Shown here: one piece after another, positions 45,578 through 57,024 of the stretch
Numbering within the stretch: the first letter of the stretch is position 1
How the letters are laid out: the number at the start of each line of letters is the position of its first letter
DNA from: Stemphylium vesicarium
Taxonomy: Eukaryota; Ascomycota; Dothideomycetes; Pleosporales; Pleosporaceae
Assembly (NCBI GenBank): GCA_004380135.1
Contig: QXCR01000130.1
Coordinates: 18,798-82,797 of the forward strand
Direction: 5' to 3'
DNA: 64,000 bases
Notes under the pieces: model-generated
The model's input: the letters and a program-made list of their open reading frames with translations, nothing else
Told to the model about the DNA's origin: nothing
Databases searched by the model: none
Program-made: the position numbers and the translations under genes

Positions 45578-47415
45578 CTATTCATGAACATTGTGGATCT
45601 GACCACTCTCGTCAATCTCCACTTTGGCCCTCCGTAGGCTAGCGTTCCTGGGGTTCGGCGCGTCGAAGATCTCCTTGAGCTCTTCCAGCGTCTTGCCGGC
45701 CGTCTCGACGAAGAAGAAGAAGATGAGGGCAATCTCAATGCAGATCCACCCAATGTAGACGAGGTAGAGTTTCCAGCCAAGTACCTCGATGCCGACAGAG
45801 ATACCGTAGGTGTTGACCACCATGGCGATGTTGAGGAAGAGGAAGTTGAGACCGGATCCCTTGGCACGAGTGCGGTTCTCGAGACACTCGACGGCGTACA
45901 GGGTCTGCAGGGGTGTCCATCCCCACGCAAAAAAGATTCCGAAGAGGTAGATGGAGACGATGGTGCCGTAGGCGAGGTTGTTTTCCTTTGTGGCGGTCGC
46001 GGTGAAGGCGGTGAGGAGAATGTAGGCGAAGAGACCTCCCCACAGACCTCCCATGAGCATCTTTCGGCGACCGAGCTTGTCGAGGAGGGTGGCACCGTAG
46101 ATGGCTGCCAGCATGGAGAAGATGGGGTTAATTGCGTTGATGAGAAGCTGATCGTTTGGGTCCGTGATACCAGCTCTCTTGACCTGGATTTCGCATGTTA
46201 GCTTTTGCGTTGAGCTCATTAAGTCTTGTTCCGTGAAAGCTTACCATTGCAGGCATGAAGTAGCTGACGACGTTGTTACCACTCCATTGACCGAAGAAAG
46301 CCATTGCAATAACCATGGCCAATCGGTATCTTGCTGCGCGGGTGTTTGCGAGCTCGCGGAAGTCCCACCATGGGTTGTCGTTCCTTGTAACAGCAAAGTC
46401 TTCAGTGATCTCGTGAAGCTGGAGCTGCACAATTGGAGAGTTGGCGTTGCCGTTACCGTGGTACTTTGCCATGATTGCAATAGCCTCCTCCCGTCTGTCG
46501 TGAGCTAGCAGCCATCGAGGAGTCTCGGGGAAGACTAGTGCGAAGTCAGTGTACGCTTTACAGCGATCTTTCAGAGTATGAACTTACACATGATCAAAGC
46601 CATGACGATGCTAGGCAGGATGCACTGAACGATGGTAGGGATTCTCCAGGCCCAGGAAGAGTCACCCATGTGCAGGTTGGTTCCATAGGTGGTCCAGCCC
46701 GCCAAGATGTTACCAACCCACCAGAAGTTGTTGTACATACCGGCCATGGTTCCACGATAAGCAGGATGGGCAAGCTCAACCGTATAGGCAGGGCCAGCGG
46801 CTGAAGCAATAGAAGCACCGAACCCGAGGATGAAGCGACCAGCTACAAAGTGGCCAGTCTCATTCGCCGTGGCTTGGACAGCAGTTCCAACAAGGACAAG
46901 TCCGCAACCAACAAAGATGCAAACACGGCGACCCCAACCATCAGCGAGTAGTCCACAGAAGGGAAATGCGGCTGTTCAAATATGAGCCTCGTGGATATCG
47001 CAGTGGTTCACTCAAGACTTACCAATCTGTCCCAGGTTGTAGATGATGAAAATGATACCAGTGCTGGAGCCTTCACCAGAGACACCAAACGTGCCTTGGA
47101 AAGCTTTCATGGCGTTGATGGAACCCATAAGGGAGCTGTCGAATCCATTGAGCGTTGAGACAAGGTAGCCGATGCCCATAATCATGTAGAGCTGGATCAT
47201 GCCCTTAGAAAGCAGCTTGGGCTTCTCAGCCTCGACAGCGGCGGCTGGTTGATATCAGCATCGTTGATCTTTTGAGATGTCGCTATGTTGCACAACTTAC
47301 CCAGAGCGACTGAAGCTACATGGGCCTCCTTGACATTCTTGTGCTTGTTCGTGTCATCGTCGACTTGACTGAGCTGGTGCGTTACAGCACCCATCTCGTC
47401 TTTCTTTTCCGACAT
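45578..47415 (-). CDS. MFS sugar permease of the lactose-permease (Lac12/LacpA) type
   Basis: Five exons on the minus strand (47301-47415, 47023-47244, 46588-46971, 46245-46534, 45578-46183) give 538 aa. A polar N-terminus precedes twelve expected membrane helices. Sugar-porter motifs are NGFDSSLMGSINAM, LADGWGRRVCIFVG (the [RK]xGR[RK]-like loop), PAYTVELAHPAYRGTMAGMYN, FFPETPRWLLAHDR, and in the second half DKLGRRKMLMGG, GWTPLQTLYAVECLENRTRAKG and VETAGKTLEELKEIF. It is divergent from a GH2 beta-galactosidase, the arrangement known in Aspergillus nidulans for the permease lacpA and the beta-galactosidase lacD. That context supports uptake of lactose or another galactoside across the plasma membrane, although related permeases carry other sugars. 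Confidence 0.88.
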
Positions 47416-48342
47416 CTTGACTCGACGGACTGATCCGAAGTATGGAACGACTGGAGTTGTGGAGAAGAAGATGTGAGATCGCGCTCCACTCGACGGGTTG
47501 ATCGCGATAACACCAAGCTTCCGGAATACTGGGTCATCTTATAGTGTGCAGGCTTCTCCGCAAACGCGAGGCGCCTGCGACTGCATGGCACAGCACCGAG
47601 GCTTTTACCGTGCTTGACATGACCCGGTGCCTCGTCTCTGCTCTGGAAACCAGACGCTTGAGCACGGGAGCCACGCCGTTAGCCAAGCATGCTTGTTGGG
47701 CGGCAATAGCTCTGTTTTAGGGTCGGAGTGGGAGCGGAGTGACTGAAAATCTCGTTTCCCGAGATTACTAGGCCATGAAGGCATCACCACCCATGGAAAA
47801 GGTCACCCTATGCGGCGGATGAAGGGCCAGAAACAGGACAGCGGCGGGCGCACCTCCCAGAAAGCACCAGCTGCAGCGCGCCATAGGCAAATCTTTTGCG
47901 ATGTGATGAATCAAGAAATTGGCATCTCGGCCCTTCTTTGAATCGTGGTAGGCCTGCCGAGACAGGATCTGGTGTAGTTGGGCTGGGCAGCGGGGCGTGG
48001 AGAAGATTTCGCGGAGAGTCTGGAGAAGCGAGGTAACTGTATTCAGTAGTGCCCCCGTTGATCACGAAAGGCCCCGCGCCGCGCCCGGGCCTCGCCCCTT
48101 TCAAGGCCCGATGCCAGTTCTTCCTTGCAATAAGCGCCGTCTATTGCCGACACGTTCTCAGTCGCAGTCACATGAGAAGAAAATAGGTGGCTTGGCCTTC
48201 ACGATGTACAACCGGACGGCTTCCCTAATCCGTCCAAGCCGCGTTATCTGCGGCCGTAGGTGGGGTCGCAACAGCTGTATCAGAAGTGAAGAGATGAAGG
48301 CAGACGTTGATGAAAGTAGCATCAGCTTCCAATTCATCCATC
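47416..48342. promoter_or_regulatory. Divergent promoter of the permease/beta-galactosidase pair
   Basis: 927 bases separate the two start codons. Sequences matching the CreA consensus SYGGRG occur at 47734-47739 (GCGGAG), 47990-47995 (GCGGGG), 47997-48002 (GTGGAG) and 48260-48265 (GTGGGG). The two middle sites are one base apart, and paired sites are what CreA usually needs. Carbon catabolite repression of both genes is inferred. A short consensus like this also turns up by chance. Confidence 0.5.
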
Positions 48343-51300
48343 ATGGCTTCAGGTCAACACCCAGCACGTGTTCCGGACTGGAATAATCTCCAAATTCTTC
48401 ACAAGAACACGCTGCCCGCGCGCGCGTACTTTCACAACTACACTTCCGAGGCTGATGCGCTAAAGTCGGACGTCACCAAGTCCACAACACACAGCCTCTC
48501 CGGCACATGGAAGTTCCAGCATTCGTACTCGCCGTTTGAAGCCCCTGAGGGTTTCGAGTCGACTGCATTCGATACATCGTCATGGAGCGATATTGCTGTA
48601 CCTGGTATGTGGCAGCTGCAGGGCTTTGGAAAAGGTCCTCAGTACACCAATGTCATCTATCATATCCCCGTGGATCCACCTAACGTTCCTTTCACCGAAA
48701 ACGAGACGGGATCGTACGTCCGGAAATTTCAGATTCCTCAAGGATTGAAGGACGGCCAGATTCGTCTTCGTTTTGAAGGAGTTGACTCTGCTTTCCATGT
48801 ATGGGTCAATGGAAAGGAAGTAGGATATTCCCAAGGCAGCAGGAACCCGGATGAGTTTGACGTGACTTCATTTGTTGATCTCAATGGAGAGAACACTTTG
48901 GCCGTCAGGGTGTACCAGCACTGTGACGGAACATACATTGAAGACCAAGATCAGTGGTGGCTCAGTGGAATGTGAGTGTAACATTGCCTTCACATTACCT
49001 CCTTGCTAATCATTGCAGATTCCGGGACGTTTCTCTAGTTGGCTTCCCCAAGGCTTCTCGTATCGAGAACGTCTTTGCCCAAACGCTTCTGGACTCTACC
49101 TACACTGATGCTGAGCTCAAGCTCAAGATCACTGCGACTGGATCTGGCAAGCTTAACATCAAACTCTTGGATGCAAAGAAACGAGAAATCGGTTCTTCGG
49201 AGGCGGATATCAAAGACGGTGGCGAGACTCAGCTCAGTATCCAAGTCAAAGATCCTTTGAAGTGGACTGCTGAATCACCAAACCTCTACCATCTCGTTGT
49301 ATCCACCGCTGATCAGACTGTTCACCAACGCGTCGGTTTCAGGCAAGTCGAGATGAAGGATGGCCTGATCCAGGTCAATGGCAAAAGAGTCGTCTTCCGC
49401 GGAGTCAACCGCCACGAGCATCACCCCACTCTTGGCCGTGCTGTCCCGTATGACTTCATGAAAGAAGATCTGTTGACCATGAAGCGCCACAACATCAACG
49501 CGATTCGCACCTCGCATCAGTTGAACGACCCACGACTGTATGATCTTGCGGATGAAATGGGTTTCTGGGTCATAAACGAAGCGGACATGGAATGTCACGG
49601 CTTTGAGAGCATCGCCGACGCCGCGCTGGACAAGGAGCAGCGCGCTCTACCTTTCCGCGAGCGTCAGCTTCTTACCAGATTGAAGGCTGCAGAGTGGACC
49701 ACCAATAACAAGGACTGGACACATGCATATGTCGACCGCGCCGAAGCGCTTGTGAAGAGGGACCAACTGCATCCTTCCGTCATCATTTGGAGCTTGGGTA
49801 ACGAAGCTTTCATGGGCCGCAACTTTGTGGCCATGTACGAGCACATTAAGGCATACGATAACAGCCGACCTATCCACTACGAAGCCGACATCTACGCCGA
49901 CACAATGGACATGTACTCCAGGATGTACCCTCCAATTGATGAAATCATCAAATTTGCCGAAGATAAGGAGAAGAAAAAGCCGCTCATCTTGTGTGAATAC
50001 ATACACGCAATGGGTAATGGCCCCGGGAACATCAAGGAGTACATTGATGCCTTCTACAAGTACCCTACTCTGCAAGGTGGTTTCGCCTGGGAGTGGGCCA
50101 ACCACGGTCTCCTCACCAAGGACAAGAAGACGGGAGAGGAGTTCTATGCTTATGGTGGAGACTTTGGTGAAGAAGTGCATGATTCCACGTTCGTCATGGA
50201 TGGTCTTGTTGACTCTGATCATAAGCCAAATGCGGGTTTGATCGAGTACAAGAAAGCTATTGAGCCGGTGCAGCTTCTGGAGTCCGGAGCGTCCAAGGCG
50301 AAGTTCATCAACCGATATGACTTCATTACACTTGATCACTTGGTCTGCAACTACACAACGGCTTCCGCATCTGGAAGTGGTACTGGATCTGGAACCCTAA
50401 ATATCCCGTCGGGCATCTTACCTGGCCAAACCTTTGAGCTGCAGCTCCCAAAGATCGAAGGATCTGAAGGTGAAGTTCTGCTCAACATCTCTTTCCAGCT
50501 TAAGGATGCGACGCCGTACCTCAAGGCGGGCTTCGAGATCGCGACTGCGCAGCTACCGGTTACCTCGGTGTCGCCACTCCAGCGCTCCGATGCCACGGGT
50601 AAGCAGATCAAGGTCGAGACAGAATCCAAGAACATCATCAAGATCACGACCGAGAAGGCCACATGGAAGTTCAACACACTCCACGGCTCTCTTACTTCGT
50701 GGGTACAAGGTTCTACTGAACTCATCGCCAAGGCACCCGAGTTCGACATCTTCCGCGCACCTACCGACAACGATATACCGCAAGATGGCTGGGACTGGGA
50801 TGATAAGCATCTCCAGCATGCCAAGCCAGCGACCCGAAAGGTCGAGTGGTCGCAATCGGGCTCAAAGGCTCTGAAGGTCACCGTGCATCAACGCATGGCT
50901 CCTCCCGTCCTCTCGTGGTCTATCGATACCACCCTGACATACACATTCAGCGCAAGCGGAACATTCTCTGTGCACGTTACTGGCTCGCCAAAGGGCGAGA
51001 ACCTACCCCGCACACTCCCACGCATCGGTCTAGTCATGCAGCTTCCCAAGCAGTTCCAAAAGGTCGAGTGGTTCGGCCGTGGTTTCGGCGAATCGTACCG
51101 CGACAGCAAACTCTCGCAGCCCGTCGGTAAATACGCCGCTTCTAGTATCGACGAGCTGTGGGTCGACTACGAAGTCCCTCAAGAGTCGGCAAACCGCACA
51201 GATACCCGCTACCTCAGCCTTACCAACGATAACGGCGCTGGGTTGCTGGCTCAGTTCGCAGGCAAGGGTGATGGAGAGAGGAAGCTGTTTGACTTCCAGG

Positions 51301-51500
51301 TCAGCCATTATCACATGAAGGATGTTGCGGCTGCAGCTCATCCGTACGAGCTGAGGAAGAAGAAGAGGGAGCATGTTGTGCTGAGATTGGATGCGGAGCA
51401 TCACGGCCTGGGTAGTGGCAGTTGTGGACCAAGGACGCTAGATGAGTATAGTCTACTGTGCGAGCCTTTTGAGTTTGAGCTCATCTTGCAAGCCGCTTGA
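48343..51500 (+). CDS. Intracellular-type GH2 beta-galactosidase (LacD/Lac4 type)
   Basis: Two exons (48343-48971 and 49019-51500) give 1036 aa, the size of LacZ/Lac4-type enzymes. No signal peptide is present (MASGQHPARVPDWNNLQIL), so it should be intracellular. The jelly-roll start has LPARAYFHNY, LSGTWKFQHSYSPFEAP, VPGMWQLQGFGKGPQYTNV and YIEDQDQWWLSGIFRDV. The barrel carries FRGVNRHEHHPTLGRAV, RTSHQLNDPRLYDLADEMG and SLGNEA with the acid/base Glu. It also has LCEYIHAMGNGPGN with the nucleophile Glu and GGFAWEWANHGL. The beta-sandwich end has APTDNDIPQDGWDWD. It hydrolyses lactose to glucose and galactose after uptake by the neighbouring permease. The ATG at 48343 was preferred over an in-frame upstream TTG. 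Confidence 0.95.
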
Positions 51501-51793
51501 TGAATGTCGCTCGGAGTATTTATGGGCAACCGGCAGTTAGAAGATAGAAATAGACTGAATCTGCTGCCTATTGTGGAAACCTATGCGGTGATGTCATGGC
51601 TGTACCTTCCATGTCGTTGCGGCTTGTTCACCCTCACCAGTCACGACTTCCCCAGACCACCTGGACAGCTACGCCTCCTCCGCACAGCTATCTCTAACTA
51701 TCCTGCTTATAAAATTTGTGTTACCCACCACAACTTTTCATCACAACACCCCACGAGCGACACTCGCTTCTGGACTTCTTCCAAGCCCACGAC

Positions 51794-53437
51794 ATGACGC
51801 ATTCAGCCAGAAAAAGACGCGTAAGTGTATTCGCTACCGTCTATTGTCGTCATTTGCGCTTATATCTTACAGAAGTCGCGATCGCCTGATCGTGCTGAGG
51901 CTGCAAAACGGACTTGCCTACTTTCTACCACCTCATCTGTTCGCTCGCAACCCTCCGGACGCAATGCGCACTCATCATACGCCACCTCGGCGAAGAGCGC
52001 TTCATTTCCCCAAAAGCATGATCTACCTACCCTTGAGTCTACCGACGATGACTGGATCTTTCGCGTAAAGGTGATATTGTCGACAAAGGAAGTTGATGAC
52101 GAGGTATTCAAGAATGCTGTGCAAGGCTTAGCCAGGATATGCTTTCCAGAAGGCATTTTAGATCAGCTGGGGGAACAAATATTGGAGTAGCACATGCACG
52201 AAGAGAATGCACCGGCAGCCAACATACAAAAAATGACTACTCTCTTTCGATCCAAAATGGTACAGCGTATCTCAGCCATGGTTGCTGAGCACCTTGATAC
52301 ACCGGCTAAGGTCACCTCCACCTCCACTGTACAAGCAACTATCACAGCTAGTGCAAGAGCGCATTCTGAGAGTCTCGGGGGCAACATCATAGACCAAGTC
52401 CCCGCCAGCTTACTTCGGCTGAAGGAAAGGGCCCCAGACAACTCTACCAAGTGGCTAGCGAATGGCGACACCCGTCTAGACGCATCTAGTGGCGACAAAA
52501 GTATGAACTCTGAGATTGTGTCTGCCGATGATACACCTTCACCATCTCCGAGTAGAAGCAAGAAGAAGAAGAAGACTGAGACGACCCGGGAGCTTTTGAG
52601 ATCACATGTTGACGAGGAACTGGACGACTCCCAGATAGATATTGACCAGCACAAGACTCAAGCTGTCGATAAGTCGCCAAGCTCGAAAGTAGCACCACCA
52701 AAGTACAAAGACAAGAAGATCTCTTGCAAATGGCAATGAGACCTCGACCCGGATACTGTCGCTAACGAGGCCATAGCCGAAGCCTTTCCGCGCACAGCTG
52801 ACCTATTCGCATACCACGCTATACCCATCACCAAACGCAAGCTAGGGCCAGATGCGACCAAAAAAGAACTAAGGCTTGATATGCAGTCGATGCCCGGAGA
52901 TGAGTTTGAGAAGTAGGTTGAGAGTCGGCAGAAGCTACTCAATGGCGACCACGAGATGTTGATACGTCCAGAGCGCACTCTTAGTAACGAAGAGCGACTG
53001 CCGCGTACAACGCCAGCTCCTATGGACACGCGCAAAATGGCTGAGAATCTTAAAAAGCCTCTCCTCGGTGGTTCACTTGCAAATCGGCAAAAGACAAGTA
53101 CGAGAAGCGAAGGCATATGGCCCGGTGACGACACCTTCGTCGAGCGCGAGGCTGCTGAAATTTCTCGAGACCCACAAGGAGTGCTCCAACAAGCCATAGT
53201 CAGAGATCTGGTTGTGCAGGCTGAAAATACCTTGCGACGTTTATCAACAGAAGATCGCGACTTCGGATCGCGTGTGACTAGCGTGGATAACGCTAACAGA
53301 AGAGATGTTGGAGCTTCCCAGTACACTGAAAATGTCGATAGTGTAAGTCTATACAACGTTCTAGAAGATGAAGAAGCTTAATGCATCTAGGCATTTGGTA
53401 TGCCCGTATTGCAATTACTGCGGGAACAGATAGCTTA
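51794..53437 (+). pseudogene. Hypothetical protein gene broken only by three in-frame stops
   Basis: From an ATG at 51794, a first exon of nine codons ends at a GTAAGT donor (51821) and rejoins at 51873 in the same frame. The frame then continues for about 1.5 kb to a second consensus intron (GTAAGT at about 53345, acceptor CTAG) and a last exon ending near 53437. It is broken only by TAG at 52188-52190, TGA at 52737-52739 and TAG at 52914-52916, with no frameshift. Each stop is one C-to-T change from a sense codon (CAG, CGA, CAG). The predicted protein is polar, with a KKKKK patch and repeated acidic segments. I do not recognise it. A recent pseudogene, or a gene whose stops are bypassed or lie in unrecognised introns, are the alternatives. 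Confidence 0.6.
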
Positions 53438-54996
53438 ACCCCAGGGCAATGTGTGAACGATTCGGTAAACATCACACAGACGATCATGAGCAACCTCCAA
53501 CGCCGTGTTCGGCCGAGTTATTCGCCACGCCTCTCTATTCACGACTGCAGCTGACAGGATTTAGCGCATCTTTGCGAGTGGTGTTGGTGACAAGCACAAG
53601 ACTTGAATCAAGTCTGACCTTCAGAATGCCATCGTTCATACCTTTCCCAAGCCAGGGCACCATTTCAGCTTCATGAGAAGAAAGAAGGACATTGAGGCGT
53701 CTTTAGTCCCTTGGGTGATTGCGGAGCCGAGCGCGTTTCCCGAGCTGAAAGCTATGCCTTTCGTGTTCGCACATACGGTACCGGTGAGATATTTGACCAT
53801 ATGCCAACAGCGGCAAAGACTTGCACGGTGTGTAGTCAGTGCCAGCCACACTGAACCTGCTTTTTGGCTCTTGGCCGCTGTATCTATGCTCAATGGATCG
53901 CAGATGTAGGAGCAAATCTTGCGAGCCGTGCAGCGACGTGGCATTTCAGAAGTATGCCCTTCCCTCGCGGTTAGTATCCAAGTGAAAATCTAACACGCTC
54001 CCAGGCATCTGTCGGCGCAGCGAATATCGACAGCCTTCAAATCGACAGTGTTTGTGATAAACGCAAACATCCAGGAACTACACGACGCGCTCTCCTCGAA
54101 CGAGTTCTACGTCGCTTGGCGTTCTCGCATAGGGATAGATTCGCGGAGCTGAAAGCCACACCAGTCGTGAAGATATGGGAACGAAAGACGGGCCTTTCGT
54201 GGTAGCATTTCCGCAAGGCCGTAAGTTTTTCGTCATACTGGAATGTACTGTTGTCGGTGACGGTATGTGAAGGTACGAACGAGTACTGCAGACGTGGATG
54301 ACGTGCGGATGGTGTGGAATGGGGAAGGAAGAGCAGTAACCAGGACACCCGTTCGCTCTTTTCACCATCATGACAACTGAAAGATGACCGGAACTAAGTC
54401 AGGCACGTTCGTTAAAATGAACCTCATTTTTCTGGGGAAATACAGTGTAGTGACTCATGGTGTCGCTGTGTTGAAGCCGAACCGATCTCTGCTGTGGGGT
54501 ACGGGCCGACTCGCGTGCTATGCCGCCCGTTCTTTCCTCGCAGGCATCTTCCACACAACACCATAGCTAACCATCGCTTTTGTCATTGTCAAGCAGTCAT
54601 TGGACTCATTGCCATATTTCAATTGCAGAGCTGGCAGTGTCAAATTTGAGCGCGCCTGCTTTATCGCGCAAATTGCGGCGACTGAGAGGAGGATAACGTC
54701 ATTCGGGCTCACCATCTAGCCCAGCATTACGCATCACGAGTACTAATACGACACAGGCAGTCCTCCGTTCAAAACTTGGAGGCAAGTACGACAAGGTCCG
54801 AAAAGTTGGAGAAGGGCATGTGGGGTCATTCTCCGCAAATGTGGGGAAAGACGTTCACCTGTGTCGGCTAGCGCTTCCTCACTCCGAGTCTTAGCATAAC
54901 CGACACGGGCTCGTTCCTGCAAATTGGGTTAACAATATCATGTTATAGACCCTCAAGCTCACTCTGCTGCACTGGAAGCATCAAGATTTCATCATC
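53438..54996. other. Gene-free stretch of about 1.6 kb
   Basis: Short ORFs on both strands lack recognisable products. Two plus-strand pieces near 53735 and 54140 encode similar short peptides (FPELKAMPFV and FAELKATPVV), perhaps relics of a duplicated segment. The right end is the promoter of the flavoenzyme gene. Confidence 0.4.
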
Positions 54997-56862
54997 ATGA
55001 CTCCTTCACCGGCTTACATGGACGTGGAGTACCAATCTACACACTACAATTTATTCAAAGAATCCATCACCATCCCTCTAAAATCGGTCCTTCCGCCCGG
55101 GGCTACCCGAGATGCGTTCCATACCGCGATCAAGAAGTATAAGAATATTGTTGGCGATGATCAGGTATACCAGGGTGATGGCTTGACCGAGTACATCGAC
55201 CCGTACGAGCTCCATGAAGCCGAAGGAACGCGGCGAATGCCTAGTGCAGCTGTACGACCCAAGGATAATGAAGAGCTCAAAGAGGTGTTGAAGATATCAA
55301 ATGAATTCGGCATCCCAGTATGGACCTTTTCGCGAGGGAAGAATTTAGGGTTAGTCATCTGGCATACATCCAAGTCGCCCGTTAGTTCATGAGATATAAC
55401 CTTCTGACTCCTGGCTTAAACAGATACGGTGGGCCCGCTCCGCGCGTCACGGGATCCATAGCCCTCGACCTACATCGCATGAACAAGATCATTGAAGTTA
55501 ACGTGGAATACGCCTACGCCGTCGTGGAGCCAGGCGTCACCTTCACCGATCTCTACGACTACTGCGTAAAGAACAAGTTCAATGTCTGGCCCTCTGTACC
55601 ATCTCTCGGCTGGGGCTCAGTCATGGGCAACACACTAGACCGCGGCGCAGGCTTCACACCCACAGCAATGCACCACCAGCACATATCAGGCGTCGAAGCC
55701 ATGCTGGCCAACGGCGACCTGGTGCGAACAGGCCAATTCGCCATCTCCAACTCTCCCTCCGCGCACCTCTCCAAATTTACCTTCGGCCCCAGCATCGAAG
55801 GCCTCTTCCTGCAATCCAACCTAGGCATCGTGACAAAACTTGGTATCTGGCTGACTCCCGCCCCGCAAGCCTTCATGTCCTGCACCTTCGACATGCCCGA
55901 CTTTGAAGACGTAGAAGCAATCGTCGATACTTTTGGTCCGCTGCGCCGCGACGGCCTGCTGCCAAACACCGTCTACGTATCCAACGTGACGGAGTGGCTG
56001 GGCATGATGGGACCGCGCGAAGACTTCTGGCCGCACGCAACCACGATTCCGGACTGGCGTATCAAAGAGCTGCAAGCGAAATTCGGGCTGGGATACTGGA
56101 ACGCTAAGTTTGGTCTGTATGGTGCCAAAGATGTGATTCAAGCGCACTTTGACCATCTCAAGAAGATTGTAGAGCAGAAAGCGCCAAAGGGGCGTCTTGT
56201 AGGCAAAATCTTCTCTGCGCCCGATGGCCAGGCACTGGATCCCGCTTCTGTACCTGAAATGGATGGGGGTTTCTTCGTCGGCATCCCCACGCTGTGGTCG
56301 CTTCCCATGGTCAAATTCCGGCTCCCAAAGGCTGGTGGCGGAATTGGTGCGCATTACGATTACAGTCCTATTATCCCGTCCAACGGAGCGGAGATTCTGG
56401 ATTGGGTCAAGACGGCGAAGAAGATATGCGAGAAGGATGGATTTGATTTGTTTTGCGACTTTTTCATGCATGAGCGGCATGTTATTTTCGTCAATATGTT
56501 TACGTTTGACAAGACGAATGCGGAGCATCGGAGGGCTGTGCAGAATATCTTTGATCGGTTGTTTGAGGAGGGGAAGAAGAGGGGGTATAGTAAGTATCGC
56601 AGTCATGTCAACACTATGGGTATGTTACATTTTATCATTTGTTTTTGTGTATTACTCTGTTTTCTATGGATTGGAGTTTGCAATCGCTAACATGAGTTCA
56701 GATCGTGTTGCTTCGCTGTATGATTTCAACGATCATGCATATCGCAGGTTCGTGGAGACAATCAAGGATGCTGTTGATCCGAATGGCATTCTCTCGCCGG
56801 GAAAACAGGGCATTTGGCCGAAGCGCTTCAGGGAGGACGAGAAGGCGAAGGCCCATCTGTAG
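54997..56862 (+). CDS. Vanillyl-alcohol-oxidase-like FAD enzyme
   Basis: Three exons (54997-55349, 55424-56619, 56702-56862) give 569 aa, the length of fungal VAO-family enzymes. The N-terminal FAD-binding half has AVRPKDNEELKEVLKISNEFGIPVWTFSRGKNLGYGGPAPR, GSIALDLHRMNKIIEVN, YAYAVVEPGVTFTDLYDY, PSVPSLGWGSVMGNTLDRGAGFTPTAMHH and GPSIEGLFLQSNLGIVTKLGIWL. The cap and C-terminal parts end with KYRSHVNTM, where the Tyr-Arg pair near residue 508 sits in the position of the phenol-binding pair of Penicillium VAO, and NGILSPGKQGIWP. Such enzymes oxidise 4-substituted phenols, releasing hydrogen peroxide. The substrate, and whether FAD is covalently bound, cannot be decided here. No signal peptide is visible. 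Confidence 0.9.
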
Positions 56863-57024
56863 GCGATGTGTGTTGAAAAAGAAACAGGGATCTGGTGTGG
56901 AGTCCTGATGTTGCACTTTGCTTCTAGTGCGCTTGCCTCTGCAATATGAGAATATGTAAAGGTTGTTTGCCTTCCTTTCTCCTTTCATTTCATCATCTGG
57001 TACCTTTGGGGGAAGACGACGCTT

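Noticed and set aside
45578..56862. Secondary-metabolite gene cluster around the flavoenzyme
   Set aside because: No polyketide synthase, peptide synthetase or terpene synthase is present; neighbours are sugar-utilisation and ubiquitin genes.
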